Assembly: GCA_023397245.1 (NCBI GenBank)
Contig: JAEWUH010000178.1
Location: 1 to 8,463, forward strand
DNA: 8,463 bases
Direction: 5' to 3'
DNA from: Bacillota bacterium
Lineage (GTDB): Bacteria > Bacillota > Clostridia > Oscillospirales > Acutalibacteraceae
A program made the position numbers and the translations under genes. This document shows, one piece after another, positions 5,576 through 8,463 of this stretch; position 1 is the stretch's first letter; the number at the start of each line of letters is the position of its first letter. The notes beneath the pieces were generated by a model. It was not told the DNA's origin. It searched no databases and was given only the letters and a program-made list of their open reading frames with translations.

Positions 5576-5628
5576 ATGAGTTTGTTTTCTAATTTACATA
5601 ATCTTTCCATTGTATTCATCAAATCATT

Positions 5629-5735
5629 AACATTTTCCACATTGTTTTCAACCGTATAAAGCCTTACGTATCCGCTTTTTTATCGTCTTTCAACTTTTCC
5701 GGCTGTCGGTTTATAACAGTCAGGTGGAAAATGTT
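5629..5735. repeat. 12-base perfect inverted repeat flanking 83 bases
   Basis: AACATTTTCCAC (5629-5640) is matched by GTGGAAAATGTT (5724-5735). The enclosed 83 bases carry no recognised gene. Nearby, TA(A/G)TTTACATAA is directly repeated at 5590-5601 and 5736-5747. It could be a degenerate miniature element or a long-range RNA stem; no target-site duplication is evident. Confidence 0.35.
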
Positions 5736-5786
5736 TAGTTTACATAACAGATGCAAAGAGTCGTAAGAAGGCCGGGAGTTTTCGTA

Positions 5787-5826
5787 CGACAAAAGCCGGC
5801 CGGATAGAATATCCATCCGGCCGGCT
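5787..5826 (-). terminator. Intrinsic terminator of thrS
   Basis: AGCCGGCCGGAT (5794-5805) and ATCCGGCCGGCT (5815-5826) are a perfect, very GC-rich 12-base stem with a 9-base loop. On the minus strand it is followed by TTTTGTCG. It begins 23 bases after the thrS stop codon. The T-run is short but the stem is very strong. Confidence 0.8.
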
Positions 5827-5849
5827 CTGGCTGCGGTCAAATATGAAGA

Positions 5850-7790
5850 TCAGTCTTTTGCTTTTGTGGCTACTTCACCGGCAGCTTTTGCGATGAACGC
5901 GTCAAGCTCCATGGTGCCCAGGTCGCCGTCTTTGCGGCTGCGCACCGCCACGGTGCCGCTCTCGACTTCCTTATCGCCGATTACGAGCATATACGGAATC
6001 TTCTGAAGCTGTGCTTCACGAATTTTGTAGCCGATTTTCTCGCTGCGGGTGTCGCAGGTTGCGCGGAATCCGGCGCTCTGAAGCTTCTCCAGCATCTTTT
6101 GCGCATCCGGATGCAGGCGCTCGCTGATGGGCAGCACGCGAATCTGCTCCGGCATCAGCCACAGCGGCAGGGCGCCCGCGTATTTCTCAATCAGCAGGGC
6201 CAGCGTGCGCTCGTAGCAGCCGATGGAGGTACGGTGGATAATGTAAGGGTTTTTCTTTTTGCCGTCCACATCCACATACTCCATACCGAATTTTTCGGCA
6301 AGCATCTGGTCGATCTGAATCGTAATGAGCGTGTCTTCCTTGCCGAATACGTTCTTGATCTGAATATCCAGCTTCGGCCCGTAGAAAGCCGCCTCGCCCA
6401 CGCCCACAAAATAGGGAATCTGCAGGTGATCCAGTATCTTCTTCATCACACCCTGCGCCTCGTCCCACTGTTCCGCGGTTCCGATATACTTCGCGCGGTC
6501 ATTCGGATCCCACTGGGAGAAGCGGTAGGACACATCCTCATACAGGCCGAGTGTTTTCAGCATGTAGATTGCCAGTTCAAGGCAGGCCTTGAATTCATTT
6601 TCCAGCTGTGCCGGGGTGCACATCAGGTGGCCTTCCGAAATCGTAAACTGGCGTACGCGGATCAGGCCGTGCATCTCGCCGGAAGCCTCGTTGCGGAACA
6701 GTGTGGAGGTTTCGTTATAGCGCAGCGGCAGATCGCGGTAGGAGCGCTGCTTGTTCAGATAAGCCTGATACTGGAACGGGCAGGTCATCGGGCGCAGGGC
6801 AAAGACTTCCTCGTCCTTTTCTGGGTCCCCCAAAACAAACATGCCGTCGAGGTAATGATCCCAGTGGCCGGAAAGCTTGTAGAGGTCGCTCTTGGCCATA
6901 TAGGGAGTCTTGGTGAGAAGCCAGCCGCGTCTCTGCTCTTCGTCTTCCACAAAGCGCTCCAGAAGCTGAATGACACGGGCGCCGTTGGGGAGCAGAATCG
7001 GAAGCCCCTGCCCGATCAGATCGCTGGTGGTGAAGTAGCCGAGCTGCCTGCCCAGAACGTTGTGGTCGCGCTTTTTCGCGTCCTCAATCTTTGCCAGATA
7101 CTCCTCAAGCTCGCTGCTCTTGGGGAACGATATGCCGTAGACACGCTGCAGCATTTTATTCTTGGAATCGCCGCGCCAGTAGGCGGCGGTTGCGGCGGTC
7201 AGTTTGAACGCTTTCACACAGCCCGTGCTCATGAGGTGCGGGCCGGCGCAGAGGTCGGTATAATCGCCCTGTTTATAAAACGTAATTTTTTCACCCTTGC
7301 CGGAATGCTCCTCGATCAATTCAACCTTATATGTCTGGTTTTCCTTCTCCATCAGCGCTTTCGCTTCGGCGGGGTCCAGCTCAAAGCGTTCCAGCGGAAT
7401 ATCCTCTTTTACGATCTTCTTCATTTCCGCTTCGATCTTCGGCAGATCCTCCGGGGTCAGGGAGCGGTCCAGATCAAGGTCGTAGTAGAAACCGGTATCA
7501 ACGGCCGGGCCGATGGCAAAGCGCGCGCCGGGGAAAAGGCGCTTGACCGCCTGAGCCATAATATGGGACGTTGTATGCCAGTAGGCCTTTTTTCCGTCCA
7601 CACTGTCAAAAGTCAGTATTTCAAGATCGCAGTCCTTTGTAACCGAAGTTCGCAGGTCTGCAACCGCGCCATCGATTTTGCCTGCACACGCAGCCTTGTA
7701 AAGGCCGGCGCCGATGGACTTCGCGATTTCGGCTACCGTAGTGCCGTTTTCAAATTCTTTGATCGTACCTTTCAGATTTACCTTAACCAT
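5850..7790 (-). CDS. thrS: Threonyl-tRNA synthetase
   Basis: Charges tRNA-Thr with threonine in the cytoplasm. 646 residues, normal for the bacterial enzyme. Residues 1-61 are a TGS domain. The editing domain shows HxxxH (H72, H76) and CxxxH (C181, H185). The class II core has motif 2 FRNE (365-368) and motif 3 GCYER (524-528). The zinc ligands that hold threonine correspond to C337, H388 and H519. Residues from about 545 form the anticodon-binding domain. The zinc cysteine sits in RPMTCPFQ rather than the NCPGH-type context of E. coli, marking a different branch. Start: AGGAG at 7801-7805 touches the GTG at 7799 but is 8 bases from the ATG at 7790, so the ATG is chosen; using the GTG would add three residues. 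Transcribed alone and controlled by the T-box leader upstream. Confidence 0.97.
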   Translation of the reverse strand: MVKVNLKGTIKEFENGTTVAEIAKSIGAGLYKAACAGKIDGAVADLRTSVTKDCDLEILTFDSVDGKKAYWHTTSHIMAQAVKRLFPGARFAIGPAVDTGFYYDLDLDRSLTPEDLPKIEAEMKKIVKEDIPLERFELDPAEAKALMEKENQTYKVELIEEHSGKGEKITFYKQGDYTDLCAGPHLMSTGCVKAFKLTAATAAYWRGDSKNKMLQRVYGISFPKSSELEEYLAKIEDAKKRDHNVLGRQLGYFTTSDLIGQGLPILLPNGARVIQLLERFVEDEEQRRGWLLTKTPYMAKSDLYKLSGHWDHYLDGMFVLGDPEKDEEVFALRPMTCPFQYQAYLNKQRSYRDLPLRYNETSTLFRNEASGEMHGLIRVRQFTISEGHLMCTPAQLENEFKACLELAIYMLKTLGLYEDVSYRFSQWDPNDRAKYIGTAEQWDEAQGVMKKILDHLQIPYFVGVGEAAFYGPKLDIQIKNVFGKEDTLITIQIDQMLAEKFGMEYVDVDGKKKNPYIIHRTSIGCYERTLALLIEKYAGALPLWLMPEQIRVLPISERLHPDAQKMLEKLQSAGFRATCDTRSEKIGYKIREAQLQKIPYMLVIGDKEVESGTVAVRSRKDGDLGTMELDAFIAKAAGEVATKAKD

Positions 7791-7804
7791 ATCTTTCACT
7801 CCTT

Positions 7805-7848
7805 AAAATAAAAAAGCCCTGCCCCATTCCATAAAGAAAAGGGGCAAG
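7805..7848 (-). terminator. Regulatory terminator of the thrS T-box leader
   Basis: On the minus strand TTGCCCC (7847-7841) pairs with GGGGCAG (7825-7819), followed by GGC and TTTTTTATTTT (7815-7805). It ends immediately before the thrS ribosome binding site. In the alternative fold, the CCCC arm can pair with the GGG of the T-box core, giving the antiterminator, so this stem forms only when uncharged tRNA-Thr is absent. Confidence 0.85.
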
Positions 7849-8070
7849 ACAAAGCTTACGGTTCCACCCAGATTTCAGCGGCCTTACGGCCGCCCTCGTT
7901 GAAGCATTATAACGGTGCTTACTCGGCGTGCCTTTGGCAGATGCGTTCGGCACACACTCGGAGGCGGTTGCCATTGCACCGTTTCCCGCCGCGCGCTCTC
8001 AGCTGCTGCGCGCGTTCTCTGCTGCGGTTATTTCATGCGGCATCCTCGTCAACATTTTTAAATATTTAAT
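7805..8070 (-). promoter_or_regulatory. T-box riboswitch (Thr specifier) in the thrS leader
   Basis: The leader senses the charging state of tRNA-Thr and controls thrS by transcription antitermination. The T-box core TGGGTGGAACCG lies at 7870-7859; its TGGA predicts a tRNA with discriminator U. In Stem I, AGAGA is followed by a CGCGCGC/GCGCGCG stem whose loop and 3' side hold CTGAGAG, matching the AG-bulge and distal-loop pattern. The specifier triplet is ACC (7968-7966), followed by one base and CCTCCGAG. This spacing matches that in the B. subtilis glyQS leader as I recall it (GGC, A, TTCTTGAG), and ACC is a Thr codon, agreeing with the downstream gene. A GGCGGCC-GTAA-GGCCGC hairpin (about 7878-7895) lies before the core. 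The leader length of about 265 bases is typical. Confidence 0.93.
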
Positions 8071-8077
8071 TAACGTT

Positions 8078-8106
8078 ATCCTAGCACCGAAAAAATGTCT
8101 TGTCAA
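8078..8106 (-). promoter_or_regulatory. Promoter of thrS and its T-box leader
   Basis: A perfect TTGACA (8106-8101), a 17-base spacer and TAGGAT (8083-8078) on the minus strand. Transcription would start near 8070, just before Stem I of the T-box. Confidence 0.8.
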
Positions 8107-8232
8107 TAGAAAAGCCCGGGAAACGCGGCGATTTTTCCAATGTAATACTATTTTAAGCCGATTATGATAAAATTGACAAAAGTAAATCCCGAAATTATCC
8201 ACATCGGTTATACTGATTGTAAACAATAATTC

Positions 8233-8262
8233 TTGACATACCGGTATAAATAGTAATACAAT
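8233..8262 (+). promoter_or_regulatory. Promoter of the rightmost gene (probable rny)
   Basis: TTGACA (8233-8238), an 18-base spacer and TACAAT (8257-8262) on the plus strand, diverging from the thrS promoter about 127 bases away. It predicts a leader of about 100 bases. A second -10-like TATAAT at 8327-8332 lacks a good -35 box, so it may be a minor start. Confidence 0.65.
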
Positions 8263-8370
8263 TATCAGTAAGATGCATTAATATGCATTTGTGGGCTTAA
8301 CGCACCCATATCTGATTAATTTAAACTATAATATTAAAAAAGAGTAAGAAAGACAAGGAGGTGCCAACAT
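8263..8370 (+). other. Leader of the rightmost gene with small inverted repeats
   Basis: About 100 bases of untranslated leader. ATGCAT-TAAT-ATGCAT (8273-8288) is a 6-base inverted repeat, and TGGG/CCCA (around 8292-8308) another short one. The ribosome binding site AAGGAGGTG is at 8355-8363, an almost full match to the 16S rRNA tail. No known riboswitch motif is recognised. Confidence 0.4.
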
Positions 8371-8463
8371 TTGTACGGGATCATACAAGTTGTACTTACT
8401 GCGCTTGTCTGCGCGGTAATTGCAGGCGCGGTAGCTTTTTGGGCGGGTTATACGCACCGGAAG
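8371..8463 (+). CDS. rny: N-terminus of a membrane-anchored protein, probably ribonuclease Y (cut by window)
   Basis: A TTG at 8371, 7 bases after AAGGAGGTG, opens a frame that runs off the right edge with 31 residues visible. It starts MYGIIQVVLTAL, has a membrane span over roughly residues 4-25, and ends AGYTHRK. RNase Y, the membrane-bound endonuclease that starts mRNA decay in Firmicutes, begins with one short span followed by a GY-x-x-RK junction and a long coiled coil; the visible part fits this. The coiled-coil, KH and HD domains that would prove it are outside the window, so another single-span protein is possible. No ATG alternative exists nearby, and the ribosome binding site position decides for TTG. 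It is transcribed away from thrS, with its own promoter. Confidence 0.5.
   Translation, partial: MYGIIQVVLTALVCAVIAGAVAFWAGYTHRK

Larger units (their letters stand above)
5435..5786. other. AT-rich gap, no convincing gene; holds inverted repeats
   Basis: The stretch between the DUF4358 start and the thrS terminator is AT-rich and full of short stops. A 25-residue minus-strand frame at 5542-5619 has no ribosome binding site. Visible structure: a perfect 8-base inverted repeat at 5552-5575, a perfect 12-base inverted repeat with arms at 5629-5640 and 5724-5735, and a direct repeat TA(A/G)TTTACATAA at 5590-5601 and 5736-5747. Regulatory sequence for the DUF4358 gene is probably in the left part. 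Confidence 0.5.

Noticed and set aside
5542..5619. 25-residue minus-strand frame starting MNTMERLCKLEN
   Set aside because: Looks protein-like and is open for several codons upstream, but has no ribosome binding site or promoter and an in-frame TAA follows a short upstream extension.
6099..7811. 570-codon plus-strand open frame opposite thrS
   Set aside because: It is the antisense shadow of thrS, whose minus-strand protein has all ThrRS motifs; the shadow protein is Arg/His/Leu-rich, without domains or ribosome binding site.
7928..8226. Short frames on both strands across the thrS leader
   Set aside because: They overlap the T-box RNA and its promoter, which explain the sequence better; none has a suitable ribosome binding site.

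Overview
This window looks like chromosome from a Gram-positive Clostridia-type Firmicute, probably Oscillospirales/Ruminococcaceae-like. The reasons are a T-box leader on thrS, strong AGGAGG-type ribosome binding sites with several TTG/GTG starts, a DUF4358 protein, and the apparent start of a membrane-anchored RNase Y gene. The taxonomic placement is inference from gene content only. No transposase, CRISPR array or phage gene is visible.

Left part (1-3503, all minus strand): one tightly packed sensory operon with a clear sigma-A-like promoter at 3475-3503. In order of transcription it encodes a membrane-anchored RbsB-like sugar-binding protein, a multi-pass HisKA_3 histidine kinase, a NarL/LuxR-type response regulator, and the first 149 residues of a family-1 extracellular solute-binding protein that runs off the left edge. 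The last two junctions are 4-base overlaps (TTGA, ATGA). No ABC permease or ATPase gene lies between the binding proteins and the kinase. The likely reading is a three-component sugar-sensing system (binding protein, kinase, regulator) coupled to a second binding protein.

Middle part (3504-4767): small and non-coding elements. There is a possible 31-residue membrane peptide, a patch of TGACAC inverted repeats, a tRNA-Gly(CCC) gene with its own promoter and terminator, and an unlisted 56-residue protein (4446-4616). That protein has a near-perfect ribosome binding site, a TATAAT promoter and an uninterrupted coiled-coil heptad register. An open frame follows its stop codon.

Right-middle part (4768-5849): a lone DUF4358 membrane-anchored protein with a terminator on its 3' side, then an AT-rich gap with inverted repeats and no convincing gene.

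Right part (5850-8463): thrS (threonyl-tRNA synthetase) on the minus strand, preceded by a T-box leader with ACC (Thr) specifier, T-box core, terminator and a TTGACA/TAGGAT promoter. Diverging from it on the plus strand is a TTACAAT-type promoter (TTGACA/TACAAT) and a strong ribosome binding site driving a TTG-started gene, probably rny, cut by the right edge.
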